Positions 17,752-26,605 are shown, numbered from the stretch's first letter. The stretch: DNA of 64,000 nt from Maribacter zhoushanensis (GCF_029350975.1 NZ_JARKMR010000001.1:744001-808000), one strand, 5' to 3'. The notes: a model not told the origin generated them from the sequence alone. Translations and numbers: made by a program.

Positions 17752-18855
17752 CTATTTTAAACCTTTTGTCTGTATTTTATGAAAACTATCTGCCTGTAGA
17801 CGAAGTAATTCTTCTGCCTTTTTCTTTTTATATCCGTATAACTCCTCTTCGCCTTTTAAGTCTTCATATATTTTCTGATTTATCTCACCATCAGTAGAAG
17901 CTATAAGTTGACGTTGAGCCAATTTTTGCTCCACCCAAGTAGAGAGAACACTTTCTTCCTCTTCTAACTTAATATCATACTCTCCTTTGGGAGCTAATAA
18001 TTTGGCTATTATAGGTGATGTCTCTATGGCTAAGAACAACAAGAATATGAAAAATGATGGCAACCATGGCAATTCATCTAAGGCGGTTATTCTTGCCATT
18101 AATCCATCAAAACCGTCTATTATGGGTTGCGAATTTTTAACCACTTCGGCATATTCAGTATCTAAAGCAGCAATTTGAGATTCTAGTGCTACTATTTTTT
18201 CTGTATTTGTTGTTTTCAGTGCCTGTAATTCAGTCAGTGCTGCATCATGTTTATTACGCTTTTCGGCATAAACAGGACCTTTTCCCAACAGTTTTGTGCC
18301 CGTAGTACCTTCTGCTTCATTGATGTAAATATCATACAGTGCATTGATCTCTGTTTCTTTGGCTGCGATTTCTGATTTTAAAGCGGTAATATCTTGGTTT
18401 AATTGCTCAACCTTTGGAGTGTACTGTAGTGCAAGTTGGTCTTTGTTGGCAAGTGTAAGTTCATTCTTTTGCTCCAATAACACCTGGTTAATCTCTTTCT
18501 CGAAAATTTTTATTTCCAATGGTTTGGAAATCACTATGGCAATAATAACCGCAAGGATAATACGTGGAGTAGCCTGTAAAAACTCTTGCCCAAAATTGTT
18601 TCTCTTTTTAATGGTTGCAACGATGAATCGATCTAAATTGAAAATGAGTAGACCCCAAATAAAGCCGAAGAATACTGCGGCGTACACATTATCAAATACT
18701 GTGAATAGTGCGTAGCTACTAGCAATAAATGCCATTACTGCTGTAAAGAACACGGTAGCGCCAATTCCGGCATATTTATTTTGCTCACCTTTAGAGCAAG
18801 TTTTTAAAAGTTCGGAGTCTGCTCCAGAGCAAAGAATGAAGAAGTTTTGTAACAT
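17752..18855 (-). CDS. DUF4407 domain-containing membrane protein
   Basis: A protein of 367 residues from the ATG at 18855 (MLQNFFILCSGADSELLK), the typical family start; a TTG at 18894 would add 13 residues that derive from unrelated upstream sequence. DUF4407 features: the CSGAD motif at about residues 9-13, KYAGIGATVFFTAVMAF, three N-terminal membrane helices, a central coiled coil (about residues 120-235), a fourth helix (LPSFFIFLLFLAIETSPIIAKL) and a charged C-terminal tail. Function is unknown. It is transcribed toward the terminator at 17724-17751. Its upstream region resembles part of the adjacent M56 gene (see findings). Confidence 0.85.
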   Translation of the reverse strand: MLQNFFILCSGADSELLKTCSKGEQNKYAGIGATVFFTAVMAFIASSYALFTVFDNVYAAVFFGFIWGLLIFNLDRFIVATIKKRNNFGQEFLQATPRIILAVIIAIVISKPLEIKIFEKEINQVLLEQKNELTLANKDQLALQYTPKVEQLNQDITALKSEIAAKETEINALYDIYINEAEGTTGTKLLGKGPVYAEKRNKHDAALTELQALKTTNTEKIVALESQIAALDTEYAEVVKNSQPIIDGFDGLMARITALDELPWLPSFFIFLLFLAIETSPIIAKLLAPKGEYDIKLEEEESVLSTWVEQKLAQRQLIASTDGEINQKIYEDLKGEEELYGYKKKKAEELLRLQADSFHKIQTKGLK

Positions 18856-18915
18856 GATGAAAATTCGTTTTTTGACCATCCATACGGCTGGCAAGTTGAT
18901 GATGATGTATACTGG
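18856..18915 (-). other. Possible remnant of an M56 (blaR1-like) gene upstream of DUF4407 gene
   Basis: Read on the plus strand, 18853-18894 aligns with 21512-21553, inside the M56 gene: both begin CATGATGA, share 13 identical bases TCGTTTTTTGACC, and continue with a diverged CC-TA-GG block; a further AGTTGATGA match follows. I count about 31 identities over about 42 positions with one or two gaps. On the minus strand the region reads like a frameshifted form of the M56 segment ending VKKRFIIM. Part of the match is simple sequence, so this may be coincidence. Confidence 0.3.
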
Positions 18916-18947
18916 GTGAACGTAACTTTTTCACTTTTGGTACGCAA

Positions 18948-18970
18948 AAAGCCCTCGAAAAGAGGGCTTT
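18948..18970 (-). terminator. Intrinsic terminator of the blaI-M56 operon
   Basis: A 9-bp perfect stem (AAAGCCCTC with GAGGGCTTT) with loop GAAAA, 22 bases after the M56 stop. On the minus strand it is followed by a TTTTTGCG run, adequate for termination. Confidence 0.75.
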
Positions 18971-18991
18971 AACATATGTTTGACGTTGCTG

Positions 18992-21900
18992 TTAGTTGAT
19001 TGTTACAGGTTCTTTGGTAATTCTTACTTCTGCTTTGCCATTTTTATCTCTAGATTCTATATTTAACTCTTTGTTGTTTTTTAGTAAGTCAATTGCTTGG
19101 TCAGAAGAAATCTCTTTGTCCTCATATAAGAACTTTGCTCCTTTTTTTGCCATACCAATAGCATAATCTAATGGCGAAGGCGGAGTAGGAGGTGAGGGTG
19201 GTGGAATTAGGTCTGTTTTACTTTTCTTGTAAATTTTGACTTCCGGTTGTTTGTTAGTATAAGGAAGGGTTTGAATTTTAATATTTTCTTCGCTTTCAAT
19301 AATTTGAAATCCATCCTTTGCGGTTATTCTTTTTCCTTCAAAAAAGAATTGAGCATTTTGTTTTTCAAGTGAGCGCAAGTATTCAATTCGTTCTAAGGAC
19401 TTTTCTTTTTTATTAGTATCAGCATTATAAATATAAACACGCGTATTTTCTTGATTTGTAGAATCAATATTTTTTATCTTATTATTGATATAAGTGGAAT
19501 TGTTAGTTGCAGGAATTCCATTAACAGTTTTTAGATTAAGATTGTTAATGTCATAGGGGTCTTGTTCTGATATTATTTTCATTAATTGTTTATCCGCAAA
19601 GGAAATAGTGTTTAACGATTTTGGTGAATTTGGCGAACCAACAAAATTTAGAGTTGATTCTACCGGTGTATTATGGATATTTGGAACTTTTGGTGCCATT
19701 GGGACTGGTGGTGGCTCTGGGAAATCAGGGAATGGGGCTGCATTCTCTTTTTGTTTAGCAGACATTAATCCGTAGATGTATGTTAGTTCATCAACATCAG
19801 ATTTTAGGATGCGAATATTTCCTCCTTCTGATATCATGGTGTTGTATTTTTTTGCTAAACTATTATATTGTAATATTTGTTCTTCTGATGCTCCATCTTG
19901 ATTTTCCTTAGGAAGACACTCAGGAAAAGGTTGATTTTCTCCTCTTTGAACAGTACTCATACTTCTATAAATAGATTCTAATATTTTTAAATCGCTCTGA
20001 GGAATGCTTCTTTTTTCAATGGGTATTGCATTGTATTTTTTAGCTAGGCTATTATATGCAATCAAAACTCTTTTTCTGAGGTTGGTATTGATGTCGCCCG
20101 AAGTCGTATATATAACAAACTTAGCAGTGTCATAGCTTTCTAATGGGGACATTGCTTTTATATTGTTCCTACTGATATAACCATTCAATTTAGAGGCGGG
20201 TATATTCTCTTTGTCATTTATAGCGATAATATCGTTTTTAGAATTTAGTTTGATCCATGACGTAGCATCTACTAAGTAAGGTATTTTGTTGACCTCTACT
20301 ATACAATTGGTATTACCATCTTTTGCATTTTCTAACTTTGAAACAAATGCTTGCTCATTTTCAATTACAGCTATATTTTTAGAAACTGATGTATAATCTA
20401 AGTTGTTGTTTTGTGTAAAAAGTTTAGAGAATTCAGGTACGACTCCCTTATTTTTTTGAAGACCGAAAAAGAAAGAAGAGGCAATATCACCTTGAAGATT
20501 ACCCCAATGTTCTTTTTGTATTAAGGAATTGTAACCTTCTTTTTGGACTGTTAGATCAAAGTGAATTACACCTTGTGGAGTTTTATTTAGCTCAAGCGAA
20601 TAATAACCTTTGTTATCTGTTGTGGTAAGTACGTTTCCACTATTGTCTTTAATTTCTACATGTACTAAAGGTTCTAAAGTTTCAGAATCTATAACTAAAC
20701 CGGCGAGTTTTATTATTCTGTTTGAGTTTGTGTTGAATGTATTATCACTTCGAAATTTATTTGAAGAATCAACTTCGTGGATAATATATTGGTCCACGAA
20801 AACACTGATACTTTTTGCATTTAACTTTCTTAATTCCTTTGTTATGGCATCTGTAAAATCTGAATGAATATTCTCTGTAGTATAAATTTGTGCTGATAAT
20901 TTGTTGTTTTTAACCGCCAATGGAAATTCTTTCTTTACTTTCTCATTTAGTTGTGATAGTTGAACATGCTCGTCGTTGAACCAAATTTCATTCTCGTTCT
21001 TTACTTCTATCCAAGCTATTTCTAAAAGCGGTTCATGATAGATATCTGTTTTAAGATCATCGTAAACATTTGATTTACGTATTTCTTTAGCTTCATCTAT
21101 AGTTTTGCCATGATACTCACTTGGTTTAAATCCGTTTTTGCCAAGATTATTTGTAGTTCTTTTACTAAAATGTTTGATGTTAGAAATTCCTATAGCTCCT
21201 AGTTTTGCCTCAATCTGGTCAATTAATTTATGTTGAGTTTCATCATAAAGAATATGAGCGGTTATGTAGTTTCTAGTAATATATGGACCAAAATTATGAT
21301 TGACCCTATCAACTTCTATAGAAAGGCTTTCTAAAGTTACTGGTTCATTGTTGATTAGCAAATCTCCACTTTTTGTAATTTCAATGTTAATGTCTTTGAT
21401 CGTGTTTTTAGATACCACGTTCTTTTGACTAAAGCCGTAAAGCATTAAAGCTAGTACCGGCAGCAACAATAGACTTCGAATTAAAATACCTTTTTTTGAT
21501 GTTTGTTTTTTCATGATGATGAATCGTTTTTTGACCTGCCCGTATGGGTTGCCTATGGTAAAGGTTTTTCCAAATACGGTCAGGCGAGTTGATGAATAAT
21601 TTATGGCATTTGCAATACCAACTGATTGATGGGTGTTAAAGCTGTTGTTTGATAAGTACGACAGCAATGTATTTTGATAGTTTAAATGATCTTCTTGATT
21701 ATTGAGTACCGCACTATCTGCTAAAAATTCGTGGTTGAGTTTAATGGTTTTTTTAAATAGATAGATCAACGGATTAAACCAGAAAACTACTTGTAATAAT
21801 TCCATAAAAATAACATCTAAACTATGCCATTCTTTAGCATGGGTTTCTTCATGTAACATTACTGAATTAGGTATACTCTTTGTTTCAAATTTCTGCTTGT

Positions 21901-22351
21901 TAAGAAATATAAAGCGTAGAAATGTATGCGGTGGTAATTGTTCTTTTAGCAAGATTTTTACCAAGAAGTTATTTTTAATTTGGGTGTTGCGCCTAATGCG
22001 GTTCCATATTTTAGTAATATTATAAAGAAAGCGAAATGCGAAGGCGGCAACCCCTAATCCGTAAATAGAATAAAATATCAAAGACCAATTTACAGGTGAT
22101 TCTTCAACTACATTAGCTATAGGTATTATTTCTGGCTGTTCATTTATGGTTAATACTTGAGTAACTGCTCTGGTAGGTACTGTTTCCACATATTCAGTAA
22201 AGATTACTTGAGGGATTATAAAGGAGGCTAGGAGAGCTGTCAAAAGAAAAAATCTTTTAAAATGGTGCATGCTTTCTTTCTCTAATAAGAGTTTATAGAA
22301 GAGCAGAAAAATACCCATACATGCCGTAGATTTTAAAAGGAAAATTTCCAT
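18992..22351 (-). CDS. M56 family (BlaR1-like) sensor metallopeptidase with long periplasmic extension
   Basis: A 1119-residue protein. Residues 1-275 form the membrane peptidase part with several helices and the zinc motif HEETH at 167-171, followed by a HSLDVIFMELL helix and LNHEFLADSAV. A further helix (about 288-305) leads to a long external region: two tandem units that look like ExbD/TolR periplasmic folds (about 318-400 and 446-530), a carboxypeptidase-regulatory-like beta domain (about 548-640), two copies of a segment starting YNSLAKKYN (about 765 and 827), and proline-rich linkers. The BlaI repressor gene lies 2 bases upstream, so this is a sensor/repressor operon. No beta-lactamase gene is adjacent; the signal is unknown. 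Confidence 0.85.
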   Translation of the reverse strand: MEIFLLKSTACMGIFLLFYKLLLEKESMHHFKRFFLLTALLASFIIPQVIFTEYVETVPTRAVTQVLTINEQPEIIPIANVVEESPVNWSLIFYSIYGLGVAAFAFRFLYNITKIWNRIRRNTQIKNNFLVKILLKEQLPPHTFLRFIFLNKQKFETKSIPNSVMLHEETHAKEWHSLDVIFMELLQVVFWFNPLIYLFKKTIKLNHEFLADSAVLNNQEDHLNYQNTLLSYLSNNSFNTHQSVGIANAINYSSTRLTVFGKTFTIGNPYGQVKKRFIIMKKQTSKKGILIRSLLLLPVLALMLYGFSQKNVVSKNTIKDINIEITKSGDLLINNEPVTLESLSIEVDRVNHNFGPYITRNYITAHILYDETQHKLIDQIEAKLGAIGISNIKHFSKRTTNNLGKNGFKPSEYHGKTIDEAKEIRKSNVYDDLKTDIYHEPLLEIAWIEVKNENEIWFNDEHVQLSQLNEKVKKEFPLAVKNNKLSAQIYTTENIHSDFTDAITKELRKLNAKSISVFVDQYIIHEVDSSNKFRSDNTFNTNSNRIIKLAGLVIDSETLEPLVHVEIKDNSGNVLTTTDNKGYYSLELNKTPQGVIHFDLTVQKEGYNSLIQKEHWGNLQGDIASSFFFGLQKNKGVVPEFSKLFTQNNNLDYTSVSKNIAVIENEQAFVSKLENAKDGNTNCIVEVNKIPYLVDATSWIKLNSKNDIIAINDKENIPASKLNGYISRNNIKAMSPLESYDTAKFVIYTTSGDINTNLRKRVLIAYNSLAKKYNAIPIEKRSIPQSDLKILESIYRSMSTVQRGENQPFPECLPKENQDGASEEQILQYNSLAKKYNTMISEGGNIRILKSDVDELTYIYGLMSAKQKENAAPFPDFPEPPPVPMAPKVPNIHNTPVESTLNFVGSPNSPKSLNTISFADKQLMKIISEQDPYDINNLNLKTVNGIPATNNSTYINNKIKNIDSTNQENTRVYIYNADTNKKEKSLERIEYLRSLEKQNAQFFFEGKRITAKDGFQIIESEENIKIQTLPYTNKQPEVKIYKKSKTDLIPPPSPPTPPSPLDYAIGMAKKGAKFLYEDKEISSDQAIDLLKNNKELNIESRDKNGKAEVRITKEPVTIN

Positions 22352-22353
22352 AA

Positions 22354-22719
22354 TTATTTCTTTTCTATTTCAACATCTATCAGCTTTTTTAGTTCTTCCA
22401 ATTCAGCCTTACTTAAATTGGTTTCTTGCGTAAAAAACGATGCAAACTGGCTAGCGCTATCATTAAAAAAGTTTTTAATGAGTCCGTTTACGTGCTTAGA
22501 GAAGTAATCTTTCTTCTTCACCAACGGAAAATATTCTCTACTTCTTCCAAAGCTTTTATAGTCAATAAACTTCTTATCGGTCATTCTTTTCAATAAGGTG
22601 GCAACAGTAGTGGTAGCGGGTTTTGGCTCTGGATAAGCCTCAAGTAAATCTTTCATGAAAGCCTTTTTCTGCTTCCAAAGTATATTCATTAATTCTTCTT
22701 CTGATTTGGATAGTTGCAT
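22354..22719 (-). CDS. BlaI/MecI/CopY family transcriptional repressor
   Basis: A 121-residue winged-helix repressor. The N-terminus (LSKSEEELMNILWKQKKAFMKDLLEAYP) and the recognition region (ATTTVATLLKRMTDKKFIDYKSFGRSREYFP) match BlaI/MecI. In the family, a membrane M56 peptidase triggers cleavage of the repressor when a signal is sensed. The gene ends 2 bases before the M56 gene, so both are made from one transcript. It probably represses itself: three CTACAAAC(G/A)TAG-type sites lie just upstream, two of them overlapping the predicted -7 and -33 boxes. Confidence 0.92.
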   Translation of the reverse strand: MQLSKSEEELMNILWKQKKAFMKDLLEAYPEPKPATTTVATLLKRMTDKKFIDYKSFGRSREYFPLVKKKDYFSKHVNGLIKNFFNDSASQFASFFTQETNLSKAELEELKKLIDVEIEKK

Positions 22720-22722
22720 TTT

Positions 22723-22782
22723 CTACAAGTTTAGAATGTCTTCTACAAACATAGAACAATAATTTTAATTCTACAAACGTAG
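22723..22782 (-). promoter_or_regulatory. blaI promoter with three BlaI/MecI-type operator sites
   Basis: Three related 12-mers: CTACAAGTTTAG (22723-22734), CTACAAACATAG (22743-22754) and CTACAAACGTAG (22771-22782; CTAC/GTAG ends are palindromic). On the minus strand a promoter fits TTG (22774-22776) - 20 bases - TATGTTTG (22746-22753), so the second site covers the -7 box and the third covers the -33 box. The layout is what autorepression by BlaI would need. The sites resemble the TACA/TGTA dyads of MecI/BlaI; binding itself is inference. Confidence 0.7.
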
Positions 22783-22933
22783 AGTTGTTTTGCCTTAGGG
22801 ATAGTAATGAAAAGCCAGTATTTGCTTTTTAGCAAAGCGTACTTGTAATGTATAGCCCGACCCCAATTCTTTGGGGAAAGGTCCAATTGACCCACTTAAA
22901 AGATGTAAATTCGTATTATTAAAATAATGAATA

Positions 22934-23512
22934 ATGAGTGTATTAGCAGATTTAGAAGCACGTAGCGGTTCCACTTGTGAACTATGTACGGGAACCAATA
23001 ATTTAGAAGTTTTTGAAGTTGAACCGGTTTCTATTAGTGGAGTAGATTCGAGTATTTTAGCATGTGAAATATGTCGCACCCAAATTGAAAATCCAGAACA
23101 AATGGACCCAAACCACTGGCGTTGTCTTAATGATAGCATGTGGTGCGAGTATGATTCTGTGAAGGTAGTTGCTTGGAGAATGTTGTCAAGGCTAAAATCT
23201 GAAGGTTGGCCTAAAGATTTGTTAGACATGATGTATTTAGAACCAGAGGTTTTAGATTGGGCAAAGGCTACAGGTGAAGGGTTAGCTGAAAGCGAGAAAA
23301 TTATTCATAGAGATGTCAATGGTGTAATTCTTGAAAATGGCGATAGTGTTGTTCTGGTGAAGGATTTGAAAATTAAGGGATCTAGCCAAGTTGCCAAACA
23401 AGGGACTGCCGTACGTAGAATTTCTTTAGATCGTGAGAACGCAGAATATATTGAAGGTAAAGTTGGGCCAACAATGACGGTTATCATTACTAAATATGTG
23501 AAGAAAATTTAG
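22934..23512 (+). CDS. phnA: PhnA/YjdM family zinc-ribbon protein
   Basis: A 192-residue protein of the PhnA (YjdM) family. It starts MSVLADLEARSGSTCELC and has two CxxC pairs (CELC near 15-18 and CEIC near 46-49) forming a zinc ribbon, a middle helical region, and a C-terminal SH3-like beta domain (DVNGVILENGDSVVLVKDLKIKGSS, then GTAVRRI). The name refers to alkylphosphonate use, but E. coli PhnA is not needed for it, so no metabolic role should be inferred. This Bacteroidota form is longer than the roughly 110-residue E. coli protein. An antisense frame at 22795-23229 is a shadow. A strong terminator follows. Confidence 0.88.
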   Translation: MSVLADLEARSGSTCELCTGTNNLEVFEVEPVSISGVDSSILACEICRTQIENPEQMDPNHWRCLNDSMWCEYDSVKVVAWRMLSRLKSEGWPKDLLDMMYLEPEVLDWAKATGEGLAESEKIIHRDVNGVILENGDSVVLVKDLKIKGSSQVAKQGTAVRRISLDRENAEYIEGKVGPTMTVIITKYVKKI

Positions 23513-23551
23513 TTGCTGGCTTACAGAGCCTTAAAGGATATATATTACATA

Positions 23552-23589
23552 AAAACAAAACGTCTTTGCTTGCAAAGACGTTTTGTTTT
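23552..23589. terminator. Bidirectional intrinsic terminator
   Basis: An 18-bp perfect inverted repeat (23552-23569 with 23572-23589) of the form AAAACAAAACGTCTTTGC with a minimal loop, flanked by A- and T-runs. It separates phnA (+) from the convergent dipeptidase gene (-), whose stop is at 23616. Confidence 0.85.
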
Positions 23590-23615
23590 TTAATTTACTG
23601 TCAATTATCAATTGA

Positions 23616-25007
23616 CTACTTTTTGGTCATTTCAGTAAAATACTGATAAAAATAAGGGATAGTCTCAATTCCTTTAAAGTAGTTCCATACACCAAAATGC
23701 TCATTTGGGGAATGAATGGCATCACTATCCAGACCAAAGCCCATAAGTATGGTTTTACTTTTTAATTCTTGTTCAAACAGTGCAACAATAGGAATACTAC
23801 CACCACTACGTTGTGGAATAGGTTTTTTGCCGAATGTAGTTTCGTACGCTTTTGACGCAGCTTGATATGCATCTGTATTTATTGGTGTTACATACCCTTG
23901 TCCGCCATGATGAGGTTTTACTACCACTGTTACACCTTTAGGCGCAATAGCTTCAAAATGTGTTTTAAACAATTCTGTGATTTCTTTCCAATCTTGGTTA
24001 GGAACCAAACGCATGGATATTTTAGCGTATGCTTTACTGGCAATAACAGTTTTAGCTCCTTCGCCGGTATAGCCTCCCCAAATACCATTAACGTCTAGTG
24101 TAGGTCTAATAGAATTACGTTCATTTGTGCTATATCCTTTTTCACCATACACAGATTCAATATCTAAGGCCTTTTGGTATTTTTCAATGCTAAAAGGTGC
24201 TTTTGCCATTTCAGCTCGTTCTTCAGTAGAAAGTTCTTCAACCCTATCATAAAAACCAGATATGGTAATATGATTGTTTTCGTCATGTAGACTGGCAATC
24301 ATTTTGGTTAGAATATTGATAGGATTTGCAACTGCACCACCATACAATCCAGAATGTAAATCACGATTAGGACCGGTAACTTCTACTTCAACATAACTAA
24401 GTCCGCGTAAACCTGTGGTAATGGACGGTACATCATTGGCAATCATGCCAGTATCAGATATTAAAATAACATCGTTCGCTAATTTTTCTTTATTCTCGGC
24501 TACGTAAATGCTCAAGTTATTGCTACCAACTTCCTCTTCACCTTCAATCATGAATTTTACATTACAAGGCAACTGATCGGTCTTTACCATCAATTCTAAT
24601 GCTTTTACATGCATGTACATTTGCCCTTTGTCATCACAGGCACCACGTGCAAAAATGGCTCCTTCTGGGTGTAGGTCCGTTTTTTTAATTACTGGCTCAT
24701 AAGGTGGGGAAGTCCATAATTCTAATGGTTCTGCCGGTTGTACATCATAATGCCCATATACTAATACCGTTGGTAGGTCTTTATTTATGATTTTTTCGCC
24801 ATAAACTATAGGGTAACCGGCGGTTTCATGAATTTCAACAATATCACAACCTGCATCCTGTAATCTAGATTTTACCATTTCTGCAGCATTTAAAACATCT
24901 TGCGAGAAGGCAGGGTCTGCGCTAACAGACGGTATTTTAAGTAGTTCTATGATTTCATTTAAAAATCGGTCCTTGTTTTCCGCTATATAATTCTTTACGT
25001 TTTTCAT
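23616..25007 (-). CDS. M20 family dipeptidase / metallopeptidase
   Basis: A 463-residue cytoplasmic metallopeptidase of family M20 (carnosinase/CPG2-like dipeptidases). Metal and catalytic residues are in YGHYDVQP (His and catalytic Asp), GACDDKGQ (bridging Asp), EGEEEVGS (catalytic Glu followed by metal Glu) and the C-terminal SPNEHFGV (His). The lid/dimer domain interrupts the catalytic domain at about residues 205-365 (starts VEVTGPNRDLHSGLYGG). Full length for the family. It would hydrolyse small peptides; exact specificity is unknown. It faces phnA across a shared terminator and is divergent from the tRNA-Leu gene. Confidence 0.92.
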   Translation of the reverse strand: MKNVKNYIAENKDRFLNEIIELLKIPSVSADPAFSQDVLNAAEMVKSRLQDAGCDIVEIHETAGYPIVYGEKIINKDLPTVLVYGHYDVQPAEPLELWTSPPYEPVIKKTDLHPEGAIFARGACDDKGQMYMHVKALELMVKTDQLPCNVKFMIEGEEEVGSNNLSIYVAENKEKLANDVILISDTGMIANDVPSITTGLRGLSYVEVEVTGPNRDLHSGLYGGAVANPINILTKMIASLHDENNHITISGFYDRVEELSTEERAEMAKAPFSIEKYQKALDIESVYGEKGYSTNERNSIRPTLDVNGIWGGYTGEGAKTVIASKAYAKISMRLVPNQDWKEITELFKTHFEAIAPKGVTVVVKPHHGGQGYVTPINTDAYQAASKAYETTFGKKPIPQRSGGSIPIVALFEQELKSKTILMGFGLDSDAIHSPNEHFGVWNYFKGIETIPYFYQYFTEMTKK

Positions 25008-25090
25008 GTACTTTTTTATGTGACTTTTGATAAAAGTACAAAAAGCGTAATTTTTAAATAGCTAAAATTTAGAGAATTGATTTTTTGCAT

Positions 25091-25098
25091 TATATTTG
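25091..25098 (+). promoter_or_regulatory. -7 box of the tRNA-Leu promoter
   Basis: TATATTTG at 25091-25098 matches TAnnTTTG and is followed by GCACCCC, a very typical Bacteroidota tRNA promoter context. A start site near 25103-25105 would give a leader of about 30 nt before the tRNA at 25136. No TTG at the ideal -33 spacing. Confidence 0.55.
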
Positions 25099-25135
25099 CA
25101 CCCCGATAATCACATATCGTGATTTAGGAAAGTAT

Positions 25136-25217
25136 GCAGGCGTGGTGGAATTGGTAGACACGCTAGACTTAGGATCTAGTGCCTTGCGGTGTGAGAGTTC
25201 GAGTCTCTCCGCCTGTA
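25136..25217 (+). tRNA. tRNA-Leu (anticodon UAG)
   Basis: An 82-nt cloverleaf with a 7-bp acceptor stem (GCAGGCG with CGCCTGT, first pair G-U), D-arm GGTGGAATTGGTAGACAC, anticodon stem CTAGA/TCTAG with loop CTTAGGA (anticodon TAG at 25170-25172), a variable arm typical of class II tRNA, and T-loop GTTCGAGTC. Reads CUN leucine codons. CCA is not encoded (the genome reads ACA after the acceptor stem). Confidence 0.97.
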
Positions 25218-25222
25218 CAACG

Positions 25223-25254
25223 AAAGCCTCTTGAGAAATCAAGAGGCTTTTTTT
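25223..25254 (+). terminator. Intrinsic terminator after tRNA-Leu
   Basis: A 12-bp perfect stem (AAAGCCTCTTGA with TCAAGAGGCTTT) around a GAAA tetraloop, followed by TTTT. It begins 6 bases after the tRNA, so the tRNA is a single-gene transcript. Confidence 0.9.
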
Positions 25255-25381
25255 ATGGGGTAGATTTAATTACTTCTTAAAACAAGCTAATTGTAACTTG
25301 GCTTTTAAACAGATTTGTAAGTTTTTCTCTTTGCTTACTTCTAATACCATATATTAAGTAATAGCATAGAAAAGAAAACAT

Positions 25382-26587
25382 ATGGGTTTTGAAAAGGTAA
25401 CGTTCACAAATTCTCAAGGTAAGCAATTGGCAGCAAGATTAGAAATGCCAACAAATCAAGAAGCACATAGTTATGCCATTTTTGCACATTGTTTTACATG
25501 TAATAAGAATTTTTCTGCGGTTCGTAATATATCAAGGGCTCTTGTAAGTAGAGGAATTGCCGTTCTAAGATTTGATTTTACTGGACTAGGGGAGAGTGAA
25601 GGGGAGTTTGAAGAAACCAACTTCTCCTCAAACGTTTCTGATTTAATTGAAGCTGCTAAATTTTTAGAACAGAATTATAAAGCTCCTTCGTTATTAGTAG
25701 GGCATTCTTTAGGTGGTGCTGCAGTTATTTTTGCTGCTTCTCAGTTAGACGCTGTCGTTGCGGTAACTACCATTGGTGCACCATCATCACCAGCTCATGT
25801 ACAGCATTTATTCAAATCTAATGTAGATGAAATAAATACTATGGGTAAGGCAAAAGTGAATATTGGAGGTCGCGATTTTACGATTAAAAAAGATTTTATT
25901 GATGATATTCAATCACAACCCATGAAAGAGGTCTTGAAGAATATGAGAAAACCGTATTTGGTTATACATTCTCCTCAAGATACTATTGTTGGTATTGAAA
26001 ATGCAAAAGAACTTTATCAATACGCACATCACCCTAAGAGCTTTATTTCAATTGATAAGGCTGATCACCTTTTAATGGACAATGAAGATTCCACTTATGT
26101 AGGTAATGTAATTGCCGGTTGGGCAGAGCGCTATTTGGATATTCCTAAAAGACAGTCTGTGAAAACTACGCATCAGGTAGCGGTAAGTATAGGTAATGAA
26201 GGTTTTACTTCTGAAATCGTGTCAGGAAATCATTTGTTAATAGCAGATGAACCTAAAGATTTTGGAGGAAACGATTTTGGTCCTTCGCCTTATGACTATG
26301 TTTCATCTGGCTTGGGGGCTTGTACTGCTATGACTTTAAGAATGTATGCTTCACGAAAAAAATGGGATTTACAAAAAGTAATTGTACATGTTGATCACGG
26401 TAAGGAACATGCCCCTGATTCTGAAAATACTTCAGCAGTTAAAAAAATTGACACTTTTAAAAGAAAGATAGAATTATATGGCGATTTAAATAGTGAACAA
26501 AGAAAAAGGTTATTGGAGATTGCGGATAAGTGTCCCGTGCATAAAACTCTTTCTACTGAATCATCTATAATTACAGAATTAATTTAA
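25382..26587 (+). CDS. Bifunctional alpha/beta hydrolase - OsmC family protein
   Basis: A 401-residue two-domain fusion. Residues 1-255 are an alpha/beta hydrolase with nucleophile elbow GHSLGG (Ser109), an HCFTCNKNF oxyanion region and a catalytic His in DKADHLLMD. Residues about 265-401 are an OsmC-like peroxiredoxin domain with its two reactive cysteines, one in GLGACTAMTLRMYA and one in CPVHKTL. OsmC proteins reduce organic hydroperoxides; the hydrolase might release hydroperoxides from esters (inference). This fusion is known across Bacteroidota and Proteobacteria. The DUF427 gene follows after 18 bases and is probably co-transcribed. Confidence 0.92.
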   Translation: MGFEKVTFTNSQGKQLAARLEMPTNQEAHSYAIFAHCFTCNKNFSAVRNISRALVSRGIAVLRFDFTGLGESEGEFEETNFSSNVSDLIEAAKFLEQNYKAPSLLVGHSLGGAAVIFAASQLDAVVAVTTIGAPSSPAHVQHLFKSNVDEINTMGKAKVNIGGRDFTIKKDFIDDIQSQPMKEVLKNMRKPYLVIHSPQDTIVGIENAKELYQYAHHPKSFISIDKADHLLMDNEDSTYVGNVIAGWAERYLDIPKRQSVKTTHQVAVSIGNEGFTSEIVSGNHLLIADEPKDFGGNDFGPSPYDYVSSGLGACTAMTLRMYASRKKWDLQKVIVHVDHGKEHAPDSENTSAVKKIDTFKRKIELYGDLNSEQRKRLLEIADKCPVHKTLSTESSIITELI

Positions 26588-26605
26588 ACTATAAATAGTA
26601 TAAAA

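Noticed and set aside
22861-22876. CCCCAA/TTGGGG hairpin upstream of phnA
   Set aside because: Only 6 bp with no link to a promoter or terminator; it resembles the G/C-block repeat at 8809 only in part.
22795-23229. 144-residue antisense open frame over phnA
   Set aside because: It lies opposite the PhnA zinc-ribbon coding frame, lacks family features, and the + strand gene fully explains the sequence.
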